DNA of 20,222 nt from Lachnoclostridium sp. UBA1434 (lineage in GTDB: Bacteria > Bacillota > Clostridia > Lachnospirales > Lachnospiraceae). The stretch lies in assembly GCA_002329645.1 (NCBI GenBank), contig DCTS01000011.1:1-20222 (forward strand), in the 5' to 3' direction. Positions within the stretch are counted from its first letter, which is position 1, and each line of letters begins with the position of its first letter. A program made the translations under genes and the position numbers. Shown here piece by piece: positions 5,242 to 13,322 of the stretch. Under the pieces are notes generated by a model, which saw nothing but the letters and a program-made list of their open reading frames with translations, was not told the origin of the DNA and did not search any database.

Positions 5242-8070
5242 TTACGGCTCACGTACGATATTAACAATATAATCAGCTATGTCCCCGTTCTCAGCAATAA
5301 CTGATATGCGTATTTCATTATTCCCCTGCACTAAGCCTATATAGCCGCCTCCGATAACGGTTGCCTTCTTGCTGACTGCAGTTGCCTTAATTTCAACCAT
5401 ATCCGTGTTATTAGGGACAATCAGATAATAATTATACTCCGTCTGGCTGAAGGTAGGTGTAATGGTCAGCTCCTTGCCATCCATGCCAAGGACCTTCAGG
5501 CTCTTCATTCTGTTGTTAGGATTAAATTGTGTTACAGGCATGGGGGATGCCTGCTCGGGCATATTAAGATAAACCGGTATGGAAAATACTATCGGAGTAT
5601 CTTCCATATCCTTATACGCCGCTGCAATTTTCTTGGATTCCGCAAAGGGTGCTTCCACATTGGTCATATACTGGTGGAAATATGTTGATGTTGGAGTAAC
5701 ATTGAACTTCTGCAGGTATACGGTATCCTGTCCCCGGTTTATATATTTCTTACCCAGATAATAGGCGCCGCCCACAATGGACCTATAGGGGTTTGTCCAT
5801 GGAATAAGATACAAATCATTGTCAGTCTTCTTGGATTCTCCGTTTTTGGCAAAATTTAACCCGTTAGCTATGGCGCCTCCTCCCGGACTGTCATTAGCCC
5901 CTATATTATAGAAATTATATAATCCCTCATAGCCCGCATAGGTTCCTGATACGCTGTTGCTTAGGGTGTCGGGGCCCGTTACTACCTCCTGCTTTACACG
6001 GGAAGCAAGATGGTATGGACTTACTCCTGAATATATCGCTGCCTCAATGAAGGTGTCGGCATAGCTGTAAGTCTTTTTCTTACCGGCTTCATCCTTGAAG
6101 GAGTAAGTTGAATTATACAGGGCTGTCCCCTTAAGGATACTCTCCACGCCCTGCTTGTTCTGATATTCACTTTGGTATTTTAAAAGCTCAAACTGGAATA
6201 TGCCATTCTCTGTGAGGAAATTCCTGGGATCCATATAATATTCGACCGCTGCTTGTGAAGCAGTTACCCAGTATGTTCCGTCATAAATGGTAAATTTATC
6301 CGTCTTCCAGTCATATGCTCCCTTTTCAAAGGAAAGCCATTCCACACTCTTGGAGTTAGGAATCACGTTCTTTCCGGGAATGCTTTCAGAGGGTATAACC
6401 TGATTAGCCCAGTCAAGGCCTGTATGGTAAGCAAGGAACTCCCAGTTAGGATGAAGGGCATGCAGGCTCCGTAACGGTTCCTTATAGCTTTCCGGGAAAT
6501 TCTGAAGCATCAGCTTCATTTCAAAATCCCAGTCACCCGGATCAGTAAGATCCGGCACGTCCGGTGTCGGTTCCGGTGTCGGTGTGAGTGTTGGCGTCGG
6601 TGTAGGTGTCGGCGTAAGCGTTATCTCCGGAAGCTGAGGATTCGTCTGCATGGCAGGAGGCTCCTCTCCCACATAGATATATTCCGCCCGCACATGGCCG
6701 CTAAGCTCCTGCCAGTAATATGTAAATCTAATATTATACCATATACTGTTATCAACTGATATTGCAGAGGATACAGTAATCTTCTGGCCGTTTGCCAGGG
6801 TTATCGGTTCAAAACTGTTATCCAAAAGCAATGCTTCCGAAACGAATATATTGGCTACCACATTAAGATAATCGGTATTGCATACATATCCGGTTCTCCA
6901 GTCGGTTATATTGCTGTGTATCTCTATATTAGGCACATACAGCATCGCCGGTGCAGGGGTTGGCATCGGTGTCGGTGTTGGCGATGGTGTTGGTGTCGGG
7001 CTTGGCGTAGGTGTGGGTGTCGGTGTCGGCGTCGGGCTTGGTGTCGGCGTCGGTGTGGGTGTCGGGCTCGGTGTGGGTGTCGGCGTCGGTGTCGGCGTCG
7101 GCGTAGGTGTCGGCGTTGGTGTCGGCGTAGGCTCTGCACTATCGGCCTTAAGTGCGATATTATTGGCAGGCGTATACCCGCTGTATTTTTCCCCGTCAAG
7201 CTTAAAGGATATTTTAAACCATTTTTCCTCTGACACCTTAAGCTCCTCAAGTATTGTCACTGCTTTACCCTTGGACAGGTATATTATACTTCCGTCCTTA
7301 TTGTTCTTTATGGATGCAGCCGAGCTGTTGGCTGATTTTCTGATCCTCAGCTTATCGACTGTTGTTTTTCCTTTTATACTTTCCTTAAGCTCCAGCTCTA
7401 TGAACAGGCTGGATGCATATCCTTTCATCTCTTCAGAGCCTTTTTTAAAGCTGATTGCATACCACTTGGTTGTGTCGTTCATGGCCTCGTTTATGACGGT
7501 TACCTCTGTCCCCTGTACCAAGGAAGCAATTACTGAATAGGATGTACCTGCCCCGCTTCTTATATTGAGCGAGGATGCAGTTACTTTGGCTTTATATTTA
7601 TAAGCTTCCGATATTGCCTTATTGCCCGAATCTGCGGCAGGCTTGGGCGCAGAAGTCGGTTCGGCCTTGGGGGTGGGTGCAGGTGACGGAGAAGCTGAGG
7701 GTGCAGTAGATGGTGAAGCTGAAGGTGATGTTGAAGACTCAGGAGACGATGCTTCTTCAAGCTCAATATAATCCCCTGAAACATATCCCTTAACGCTTTT
7801 GCCGTTAAAGGTCATGGAGATATAATACCAGCCGCCCTCTTCACTCAGAATGTTGACTTTTTCATCCTTAAGCAAATATACATAAGCGCCGTCCACCATT
7901 ACCCTGTCTGAAGAGGTGGAAGGCCCTGTTCTGACATTCAGGGAGTTTGCTGTTACCTTTCCCGTTCCGGCAGCATAAGCATATTCTATATTTATATGTA
8001 CCATATTCGGAATAATTATTGACAAGCAAATCAGGAATATAAGCAGCCTGTTGTTGCATTGTTTCTTCAT
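5242..8070 (-). CDS. Secreted SH3-repeat / glucosaminidase cell-wall hydrolase
   Basis: This 942-residue exported protein probably cuts peptidoglycan glycan strands. After a signal peptide (1-33) come bacterial SH3 domains at about 35-105, 158-225 and 232-310 (NSLNVRTGPS and SSLNIRSGAGTS are typical). Next are a Thr-Pro repeat linker (about 313-373), a fourth, degenerate SH3-like domain (about 376-468) and a second Thr-Pro linker (about 482-506). The glucosaminidase domain (about 520-840) shows YHLASRVKQEV with the probable catalytic Glu at 695 and a Gly-rich NDSPGGG loop. Residues about 855-942 are a cadherin-like beta-sandwich closely resembling that of the downstream gene. AAAGGAG lies about 12 nt before the ATG, slightly far, but no in-frame alternative start fits better. 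The enzyme class (GH73-like) is inferred from motifs; the SH3 domains probably bind the wall. Confidence 0.92.
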   Translation of the reverse strand: MKKQCNNRLLIFLICLSIIIPNMVHINIEYAYAAGTGKVTANSLNVRTGPSTSSDRVMVDGAYVYLLKDEKVNILSEEGGWYYISMTFNGKSVKGYVSGDYIELEEASSPESSTSPSASPSTAPSASPSPAPTPKAEPTSAPKPAADSGNKAISEAYKYKAKVTASSLNIRSGAGTSYSVIASLVQGTEVTVINEAMNDTTKWYAISFKKGSEEMKGYASSLFIELELKESIKGKTTVDKLRIRKSANSSAASIKNNKDGSIIYLSKGKAVTILEELKVSEEKWFKISFKLDGEKYSGYTPANNIALKADSAEPTPTPTPTPTPTPTPTPTPTPSPTPTPTPTPSPTPTPTPTPTPSPTPTPSPTPTPMPTPAPAMLYVPNIEIHSNITDWRTGYVCNTDYLNVVANIFVSEALLLDNSFEPITLANGQKITVSSAISVDNSIWYNIRFTYYWQELSGHVRAEYIYVGEEPPAMQTNPQLPEITLTPTPTPTPTLTPTPEPTPDVPDLTDPGDWDFEMKLMLQNFPESYKEPLRSLHALHPNWEFLAYHTGLDWANQVIPSESIPGKNVIPNSKSVEWLSFEKGAYDWKTDKFTIYDGTYWVTASQAAVEYYMDPRNFLTENGIFQFELLKYQSEYQNKQGVESILKGTALYNSTYSFKDEAGKKKTYSYADTFIEAAIYSGVSPYHLASRVKQEVVTGPDTLSNSVSGTYAGYEGLYNFYNIGANDSPGGGAIANGLNFAKNGESKKTDNDLYLIPWTNPYRSIVGGAYYLGKKYINRGQDTVYLQKFNVTPTSTYFHQYMTNVEAPFAESKKIAAAYKDMEDTPIVFSIPVYLNMPEQASPMPVTQFNPNNRMKSLKVLGMDGKELTITPTFSQTEYNYYLIVPNNTDMVEIKATAVSKKATVIGGGYIGLVQGNNEIRISVIAENGDIADYIVNIVREP
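6555..6625 (-). repeat. Short Thr-Pro coding repeat (second linker)
   Basis: A run of 6-nt units encoding Thr-Pro, interrupted by Leu and Glu codons, lies between the fourth SH3-like domain and the catalytic domain. It is a shorter version of the 6947-7132 array and probably acts as a flexible or wall-spanning spacer. Confidence 0.8.
6947..7132 (-). repeat. Thr-Pro coding hexanucleotide repeat (first linker)
   Basis: About 180 bp of near-tandem 6-nt units (plus strand GGTGTC / GGCGTC / GGTGTG variants) encode an array of Thr-Pro with scattered Ser-Pro. The variation is mainly at third codon positions. Such an array is a good substrate for slippage in whole 6-nt steps, which would lengthen or shorten the linker without a frameshift. 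The long antisense frames across it are by-products of the repeat. Confidence 0.9.
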
Positions 8071-8114
8071 CCTGTACCTGTACTCCTTTCACATCCGGCC
8101 GAAGATTTATTAGT

Positions 8115-8120
8115 ATTATA
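8115..8120 (-). promoter_or_regulatory. Tentative -10 box upstream of the glucosaminidase gene
   Basis: A perfect TATAAT on the minus strand would place the start site about 35-40 nt before the ATG at 8070. The hexamer 17 nt upstream (TATATA) is a poor -35, so the call is weak. Confidence 0.35.
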
Positions 8121-8188
8121 GGTGCATATGTTTCTGCTATATAATAGTATCGAACTATGGCACTTGTGTGGCATTTGCTGCTTTTTAT

Positions 8189-8207
8189 GTAAGTTGCTGT
8201 AACTTAC
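8189..8207. promoter_or_regulatory. Inverted repeat upstream of the glucosaminidase gene
   Basis: GTAAGTT and AACTTAC are perfect inverse complements around GCTGT, about 70 bp upstream of the tentative -10 box. It could be a regulator site or a small RNA hairpin. The rest of the non-coding stretch 8208-8339 is AT-rich and I see no gene or known riboswitch in it. Confidence 0.4.
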
Positions 8208-8339
8208 GGATAAATTTTGATAGATAAGAAAATAACACTAAATAATGAAATATTATCAGTGTAATCAGATGGAATAAAAATGAGCCATCGGCAGCTTTAC
8301 ATGAGTTGGGCTGCTGCATAATATCAGATATAATATTAA

Positions 8340-8398
8340 GAAAGGGCAACCACTCCCCTCACACATCACAAGTGTATTACGGGGAGCATTGCCCTTTC
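8340..8398 (-). terminator. Long imperfect hairpin downstream of purD
   Basis: An outer stem of 10 bp (GAAAGGGCAA / TTGCCCTTTC) and an inner stem of 6 bp (CTCCCC / GGGGAG) are separated by a small internal loop. The 22-nt apical loop can form a further ACAC/GTGT pairing. On the minus strand the exit side reads CCCTTTCTTAATATT, a modest U-rich tail. Placement 82 bp after the purD stop suggests a terminator of the purM-purD unit. The structure is longer than needed, so a processed or stabilising RNA element is also possible. Confidence 0.6.
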
Positions 8399-8479
8399 CT
8401 TGATCATTATAATTTGATTTTACAACAGCCCCAACTCTATTTGCGCTCTTGCTCTTAATTATTTTATTAAGTTACTGTT

Positions 8480-9766
8480 TCATGCCTCGTCGATTGCCTT
8501 CCCGATGTCCGTTCTCATGTATTTGTTGTCAAAATCTATATGACTTGCCGCTTCATAGGCCTTGCGCCTTGCTTCCTTTAAATCGGAACCGATTGCGGTG
8601 ACTCCCAGTACCCTTCCTCCGTCCGTTACAAAGGAATTGCCGACCTTTTTAGTGGCTGCGTGAAAGATATAATAATCTCTTTTATCAGACATGTTAGAGT
8701 CTTTGAAGGCTTCAAGGCCCCTTATTACATATCCGGTTTTATATTCCCCGGGATAACCCTCGGAAGCCAGGACAACACACACTGCGGCATTATCCTCAAA
8801 TTCCAGTTTGATCTCATTCAGCCTTCCCTCTATGCATGCCTCACATACATCCACCAAATCGTTCTTCATTCTCGGCAGTACCACCTGGGTTTCGGGGTCG
8901 CCAAAGCGGGCATTGAATTCAAGTACCTTCGGACCCTCCGGCGTAAGTATAAGCCCCACAAATAACACACCGGTGAAAGGCCTGCCTTCAGCCCTCATAG
9001 CATCGATTACAGGCTGATATATCATCCTGCGGCAATAATCATCCAACTCATCCGTATAGAACGGAGTTGGAGAAAATGTACCCATGCCTCCGGTATTAAG
9101 CCCCTTATCCCCGTCATGGGAGCGCTTGTGGTCCTGGGCACTTGTCATGGGCTTTATATAGGTCCCGTCACAGAATGCAAGCACCGAGACCTCCCTGCCG
9201 GTAAGGAATTCTTCTATAACAAGACGATCTCCTGCCGAACCGAACTGTCTCTCCTGCATTATTGCTCTTACTCCGCTCACTGCCTCCTCATGGTTTTGGC
9301 ATATGAGGACGCCCTTTCCAAGGGCAAGCCCGTCAGCCTTCAGCACTATCGGATATTTGCATTTATCAAGGTATGCTATTGCTGCTTCAGCAGAATCAAA
9401 TGCTTCATATTCGGCAGTCGGAATTTTATATTTCTTCATAAGAGCTTTTGAGAACACCTTGGAGCTCTCTATTTCCGCAGCCCTCCTGTTGGGTCCGAAT
9501 ACCTTAAGTCCCCTGCTTTCAAAAACATCTACGATACCTTCGGCCAAGGCATTATCAGGTCCGACAATGGTAAGCTCTATTCCTTCGCTTAATGCAAAGT
9601 CGGCCAGGGCATTATGATCCGAAAGGGAAATACCCGCACATGCTGCGTGCTCGCCTATCCCCGCATTACCCGGAGCGCAGTAGAGCTTATCCACTCTCGG
9701 GCTTTGCATAAGCTTTTGGATTATTGCGTGTTCCCTGCCGCCTTTTCCTATCACCAAAACCTTCAT
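8480..9766 (-). CDS. purD: Phosphoribosylamine-glycine ligase (GAR synthetase)
   Basis: This cytoplasmic ATP-grasp enzyme joins phosphoribosylamine and glycine, the second step of purine synthesis. The 428-residue length matches bacterial single-function PurD. Visible are the N-terminal Rossmann-like start (VLVIGKGGREHAI), YCAPGNAGI, the ATP-grasp lysine region (VLKADGLALGKGV, about 142-154), AQDHKRSHDGDKGLNTGGMGT (about 210-230) and the metal-binding FNARFGDPETQ (about 286-296). The ATG at 9766 has GGAGG about 9 nt upstream. The gene starts 18 bp after purM. The pair is a reduced purine unit, without the purN and purH that often lie between them in Clostridia. Confidence 0.97.
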   Translation of the reverse strand: MKVLVIGKGGREHAIIQKLMQSPRVDKLYCAPGNAGIGEHAACAGISLSDHNALADFALSEGIELTIVGPDNALAEGIVDVFESRGLKVFGPNRRAAEIESSKVFSKALMKKYKIPTAEYEAFDSAEAAIAYLDKCKYPIVLKADGLALGKGVLICQNHEEAVSGVRAIMQERQFGSAGDRLVIEEFLTGREVSVLAFCDGTYIKPMTSAQDHKRSHDGDKGLNTGGMGTFSPTPFYTDELDDYCRRMIYQPVIDAMRAEGRPFTGVLFVGLILTPEGPKVLEFNARFGDPETQVVLPRMKNDLVDVCEACIEGRLNEIKLEFEDNAAVCVVLASEGYPGEYKTGYVIRGLEAFKDSNMSDKRDYYIFHAATKKVGNSFVTDGGRVLGVTAIGSDLKEARRKAYEAASHIDFDNKYMRTDIGKAIDEA

Positions 9767-9784
9767 ATCTTCCTGCCTCCGTAA

Positions 9785-10810
9785 TCAGATTAACCGGATT
9801 CCCCTGGCACCGCTTCTTGTCTCACCTATTATACAGGCCCTTTCGCCGGATGCCTGTATCAATCTCAGCGCCCTGTCCGCATCGGCTTTATCAACCGCTA
9901 TTATCATGCCTATACCCATGTTGTAGGTATTGTACATAATCTTCTCATTTATATCCCCGTCTTTTTTCAGCATCTCAAATATCGCAGGTATTTCATAGCT
10001 TTTTGTATCAATTACAGCTTCTATGCCCTCAGGCAGCATGCGGGGAATGTTCTCATAAAAACCGCCTCCGGTTATATTGCAGCAGCCCCTGATTTCCACC
10101 TTTCCCTTCTTAAGCTCATTAAGAGCCTTCACATATATCCTTGTAGGAGTAAGCAAGGCCTCCCCAAGTGTCATGCCAAGGGCTTCATAATAGATGTCCA
10201 GAGTTTCCCTCTGCATCCGGAATACCTTCCTTACCAGGGAATAACCGTTGCTGTGAAGTCCCGATGAAGCTATTCCTATAAGTATATTTCCTTCCTTAAT
10301 CTGCCCGCCTGTTATAAGCTTACCTTTGTCCACAATCCCTACCGCAAAGCCGGCAAGGTCATATTCATCCTCCGGATAAAAGCCGGGCATTTCGGCGGTT
10401 TCGCCTCCGATAAGCGCCGCATTGGCCTGTCTGCAGCCTTCAGCCACACCCTTGACAATATCGGCTATCTTCTCGGGCTCATTCTTACCACATGCAATAT
10501 AATCCAGGAAAAACAAAGGCTCGGCTCCCGAGCATGCTATATCATTGACGCACATGGCCACACAATCAATGCCGACAGTATCATGCTTATCCATGAGGAA
10601 AGCCAGCTTTAGCTTGGTTCCGACACCGTCCGTGCCGGACACCAGAACAGGATGCTCCATACCCTTAAAGCTTTCCAGAGAAAATGCCCCTGAAAAACCG
10701 CCTATATCTGTCAGAACCTCTTTTCGCATGGTCCTGCCGATATGCTTCTTCATGAGCTCTACAGCCCTATAGCCTGCCTCAATATCCACTCCGGCGCTCT
10801 TATAATCCAT
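9785..10810 (-). CDS. purM: Phosphoribosylformylglycinamidine cyclo-ligase (AIR synthetase)
   Basis: PurM closes the imidazole ring, using ATP to turn FGAM into AIR in purine synthesis. The 341-residue protein begins MDYKSAGVDIEAG, the usual PurM start. It carries GTDGVGTKLKLAF, DCVAMCVNDIACSGAEPLFFLDY and GGETAEMPGFY, the nucleotide and substrate motifs of the family. The start at 10810 was preferred over an in-frame upstream start at 10840 because GGGGAGG lies 6 nt before it and the protein then matches family length. It heads a two-gene unit with purD and has its own promoter 62 bp upstream. I see no purine riboswitch in the 143-bp leader region. Confidence 0.97.
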   Translation of the reverse strand: MDYKSAGVDIEAGYRAVELMKKHIGRTMRKEVLTDIGGFSGAFSLESFKGMEHPVLVSGTDGVGTKLKLAFLMDKHDTVGIDCVAMCVNDIACSGAEPLFFLDYIACGKNEPEKIADIVKGVAEGCRQANAALIGGETAEMPGFYPEDEYDLAGFAVGIVDKGKLITGGQIKEGNILIGIASSGLHSNGYSLVRKVFRMQRETLDIYYEALGMTLGEALLTPTRIYVKALNELKKGKVEIRGCCNITGGGFYENIPRMLPEGIEAVIDTKSYEIPAIFEMLKKDGDINEKIMYNTYNMGIGMIIAVDKADADRALRLIQASGERACIIGETRSGARGIRLI

Positions 10811-10871
10811 CCTTATCCTCCCCGCAAAAAGTAATTCCAAGGCATTTATAAGTGTCCTTTATTACTCCAAC

Positions 10872-10900
10872 ATTCTAGCATATTCACAGGTGTTTGTCCT
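10872..10900 (-). promoter_or_regulatory. Extended -10 promoter of purM-purD
   Basis: On the minus strand TGCTAGAAT gives an extended -10 (TAGAAT at 10877-10872). A 4/6 -35 (AGGACA, 10900-10895) lies 17 nt upstream. The start site would lie about 55 nt before the purM ATG, which supports purM-purD being transcribed separately from the ABC genes. Confidence 0.55.
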
Positions 10901-10920
10901 TGATTTTTATCAAATAATTA

Positions 10921-10937
10921 CTAATGCTATTCATTAG
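10921..10937 (-). terminator. Small hairpin after the ABC permease
   Basis: CTAATG and CATTAG form a perfect 6-bp AT-rich stem with a 5-nt loop just after the permease stop. On the minus strand it is followed by TAATTATTTGAT. The stem is weak, so it may be a poor terminator at best. Confidence 0.3.
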
Positions 10938-10953
10938 GCAATCTAATCATATA

Positions 10954-12528
10954 TCATAATACCTTAAAGCGTCTGATCCCGTCGGCTTGCAGGCTTCTCA
11001 AGATTAACAGGCTGAGTATGATTACCGCAGGCAGATATATTGCATAGGCTCCTGTGATGCTGCCTGCTGCCGCAAAAAGCAGAAACTGCAGCCCCACTAA
11101 TGCCATCCCTGTAAATATGGTTATTATCATGGCGGCACTTTGCTTTACAACTACCGTTTCCGATGTCCAGTCCAGGTTGTAGAATCTTAAGTTTACCCAC
11201 AGTCCGAACAGCGAAATAAAGATCGAACAGGCGGCAGATACCAGGAATAGTATCACTCCCTCTGCGACCCCAAGCCTTAAAGCAATGGCAAGCATTATGG
11301 AATCTGCCAGTGCAGGCGCCGTTATAGTAAGGTTAACCAGTATTTTTGAATAAAAGATGCACCTTGCATCCACCGGAAGCGACTTTAGTATCCATAGGTT
11401 CCTTCCCTCAAGCGATATGGATGAAGCGGTTGTGCAGCTCATCACTACGCAGAAGGATACTGCCGCAGGCAGAAGCTGCCCGAGGATGACTGCGCCTCCC
11501 GCACCGGCTGCGAGCTTGTTAATATCGACAAAAAATGCGGCAATAGAGCCAATTGTCAGAAGCACAATCCCAAATCCGGTATTAAGCACATACACCGTGG
11601 AGGAAAAGAATCTCTTTAATTCCTTAACATATAAAGCCTTTAAGGGTGATGCCGCCTTAAGCTCCCCTAATGCAAATCCGGCTTTGTATCTTCCTGTTGT
11701 GACATCGGTATTGACCTTTTTAAACACCCTGCCAATGACATAGCTGTACAGCAGGAAGGAAGCAACTGAGATTACCGCAAAAAAGGCAAACGATATAAAA
11801 TCCCCCTTACATACAGCATCTGTGTAATAACCGGCCAGCGGATAAATTGAATTCACCCGCCTTGAAATCATGTCTCCGATATCCGCTATTTCCTCACCGG
11901 AGCCTCTGAAGGTCATTGAAAAGCCCATGTACGCAAGCAGTACGGCAAAGGCTATTATAATCCCTACCAAATTCATGCTTCGGAACCTGGAAGCGACATA
12001 AGTAATAATTGTTCCAAGGATCGATGCAAGAATGACGGGCACCATCGGTACCAGGAAAAAGGACAGAATACCCATGACATAAAACGAAAAATCCGGCCCT
12101 GCTAAAATACCATAAGCAACCGTCATGGGAACCATGAGCAGCAGGACAAAATATATGTTTATACAGTACAGCAGGATAATCCTGCTTGCTACAACACTTC
12201 CCGTGCTTACGGGCAGCGACATTACCAAATCATAATCCTTAAAGCCGAAGATGGTTCCCTTTACCTTAAATGCGGTTGAAATAATTACTGCCATACTGGC
12301 TAAAGCCATTGCAATCTGCGGCAATGCATCCAGCTTCCCGTAGCTTTTAAGAATACTGCCCATCCCATATAAGTAAAAGAAGGCTATGCCTCCCATTAAA
12401 ACTGTAAAAAGTACAATACCAGCATATAAGACCCTGGCATTTTTTCTGCTGCGCCGTGCTCCTATTGCCAGCATACTGCCCAGCATGCCCAGCAATTGAA
12501 TATTTACCAGTCTGAAAAGCTTCTTCAT
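10954..12528 (-). CDS. ABC-2 type exporter permease, multi-pass membrane protein
   Basis: This 524-residue integral membrane protein has about 12 hydrophobic segments spread along its whole length (for example around residues 33-55, 71-92, 108-140, 150-180 and 188-210). It has the general build of large ABC-2 export permeases in Firmicutes. No soluble domain is evident. The ATG at 12528 follows GGGAGG about 7 nt upstream and lies 43 bp after the stop of the ATPase gene, its evident partner. The two probably form a transporter whose substrate cannot be read from sequence. It is the last gene of the vanZ-peptidase-ABC operon. Substrates could be a peptide, lipid or antimicrobial, but this is a guess from the family only. 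Confidence 0.85.
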   Translation of the reverse strand: MKKLFRLVNIQLLGMLGSMLAIGARRSRKNARVLYAGIVLFTVLMGGIAFFYLYGMGSILKSYGKLDALPQIAMALASMAVIISTAFKVKGTIFGFKDYDLVMSLPVSTGSVVASRIILLYCINIYFVLLLMVPMTVAYGILAGPDFSFYVMGILSFFLVPMVPVILASILGTIITYVASRFRSMNLVGIIIAFAVLLAYMGFSMTFRGSGEEIADIGDMISRRVNSIYPLAGYYTDAVCKGDFISFAFFAVISVASFLLYSYVIGRVFKKVNTDVTTGRYKAGFALGELKAASPLKALYVKELKRFFSSTVYVLNTGFGIVLLTIGSIAAFFVDINKLAAGAGGAVILGQLLPAAVSFCVVMSCTTASSISLEGRNLWILKSLPVDARCIFYSKILVNLTITAPALADSIMLAIALRLGVAEGVILFLVSAACSIFISLFGLWVNLRFYNLDWTSETVVVKQSAAMIITIFTGMALVGLQFLLFAAAGSITGAYAIYLPAVIILSLLILRSLQADGIRRFKVL

Positions 12529-12571
12529 CTAAATACCTCCCTGCCGCAAACGGCTTAATTGCAAAGTACCA

Positions 12572-13288
12572 TCAGACATTAGAGTCAATTAGTTCCAGGA
12601 ATACATCCTCAAGGCTGTTGTCGCCCTTTACCTCCATGGTAGGCCCGCAGGCTACAAGCATGCCTCTTTTTAAGATGGCAATTTTATTGCATAGCTTCTC
12701 AGCCACCTCCAGCACATGGGTGGAAAAGAAGATAGCGGCTCCCTCATTGCACATTTGCTGCATAATTGTTTTTAAGGTATGCGAAGCCTTGGGATCCAGT
12801 CCTACAAAGGGTTCATCCAGCACCATCAGCTTTGGCTTGTGAATAAGAGCCGACACCAGTGCAAGCTTCTGCTTCATGCCATGGGAATATGAAGATATGG
12901 TATCCCCGAGATTGCCGGTAATGTCAAATGCATCGGAATATTCGTTTATAAGGGCATATCTTTCGGACTTCGGAACCTCATATATATCACCTATAAAATT
13001 CAGGTATTTGATGCCTGTCAGGTGCTCATATAAATCGGGATTATCCGGTATGTATGCCATAATCCGTTTGCAGGCTACAGGTTCCTTCTTTATCGACATG
13101 CCGTCAATCAGGATGTCTCCTTCCTCAAAATCCAGGATTCCCGCTATAGCCTTAATGGTCGTCGTCTTGCCCGCTCCGTTATGCCCGATAAAACCAAAGA
13201 TATCACCCCTGCTAACTTCAAGGCTAAGACTGTCGACAGCCTTTGCGGCACTTTTATAACTTTTTGAAAAATTTTCAATTCTCAGCAC
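12572..13288 (-). CDS. ABC transporter ATP-binding protein
   Basis: This is a 238-residue nucleotide-binding subunit for the downstream permease. It has Walker A GHNGAGKTTT (35-44), the degenerate signature SYSHGMKQKLAL common in ABC-2 exporter ATPases, Walker B LMVLDEPFVGLDP, and the switch histidine in FFSTH. The start was set at the GTG at 13288 because GGAGGG lies 7 nt upstream and the protein then begins MLRIENFSKSY, as in the family. A longer frame from a TTG at 13333 would overlap the preceding gene and has no good ribosome binding site. The gene follows the M29 peptidase by 34 bp, so the peptidase and transporter are likely co-transcribed. Confidence 0.93.
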   Translation of the reverse strand: MLRIENFSKSYKSAAKAVDSLSLEVSRGDIFGFIGHNGAGKTTTIKAIAGILDFEEGDILIDGMSIKKEPVACKRIMAYIPDNPDLYEHLTGIKYLNFIGDIYEVPKSERYALINEYSDAFDITGNLGDTISSYSHGMKQKLALVSALIHKPKLMVLDEPFVGLDPKASHTLKTIMQQMCNEGAAIFFSTHVLEVAEKLCNKIAILKRGMLVACGPTMEVKGDNSLEDVFLELIDSNV

Positions 13289-13322
13289 ATTAAACCCTCC
13301 AATCATTTTATAGTTATTACTG

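Noticed and set aside
6947..7132. CRISPR-like array
   Set aside because: The units are only 6 nt with no spacers and lie in frame within a coding region.
6878..7540. Plus-strand 220-codon open frame rich in Gly-Val, plus Arg- and Cys-rich frames nearby
   Set aside because: They are antisense or alternate-frame readings of the Thr-Pro repeat in the hydrolase gene. They have no ribosome binding site and no family resemblance outside the repeat.
8094..8339. c-di-AMP (ydaO-type) riboswitch upstream of the wall hydrolase
   Set aside because: This class often precedes wall-hydrolase genes, but I could not find its conserved core or matching stems here.
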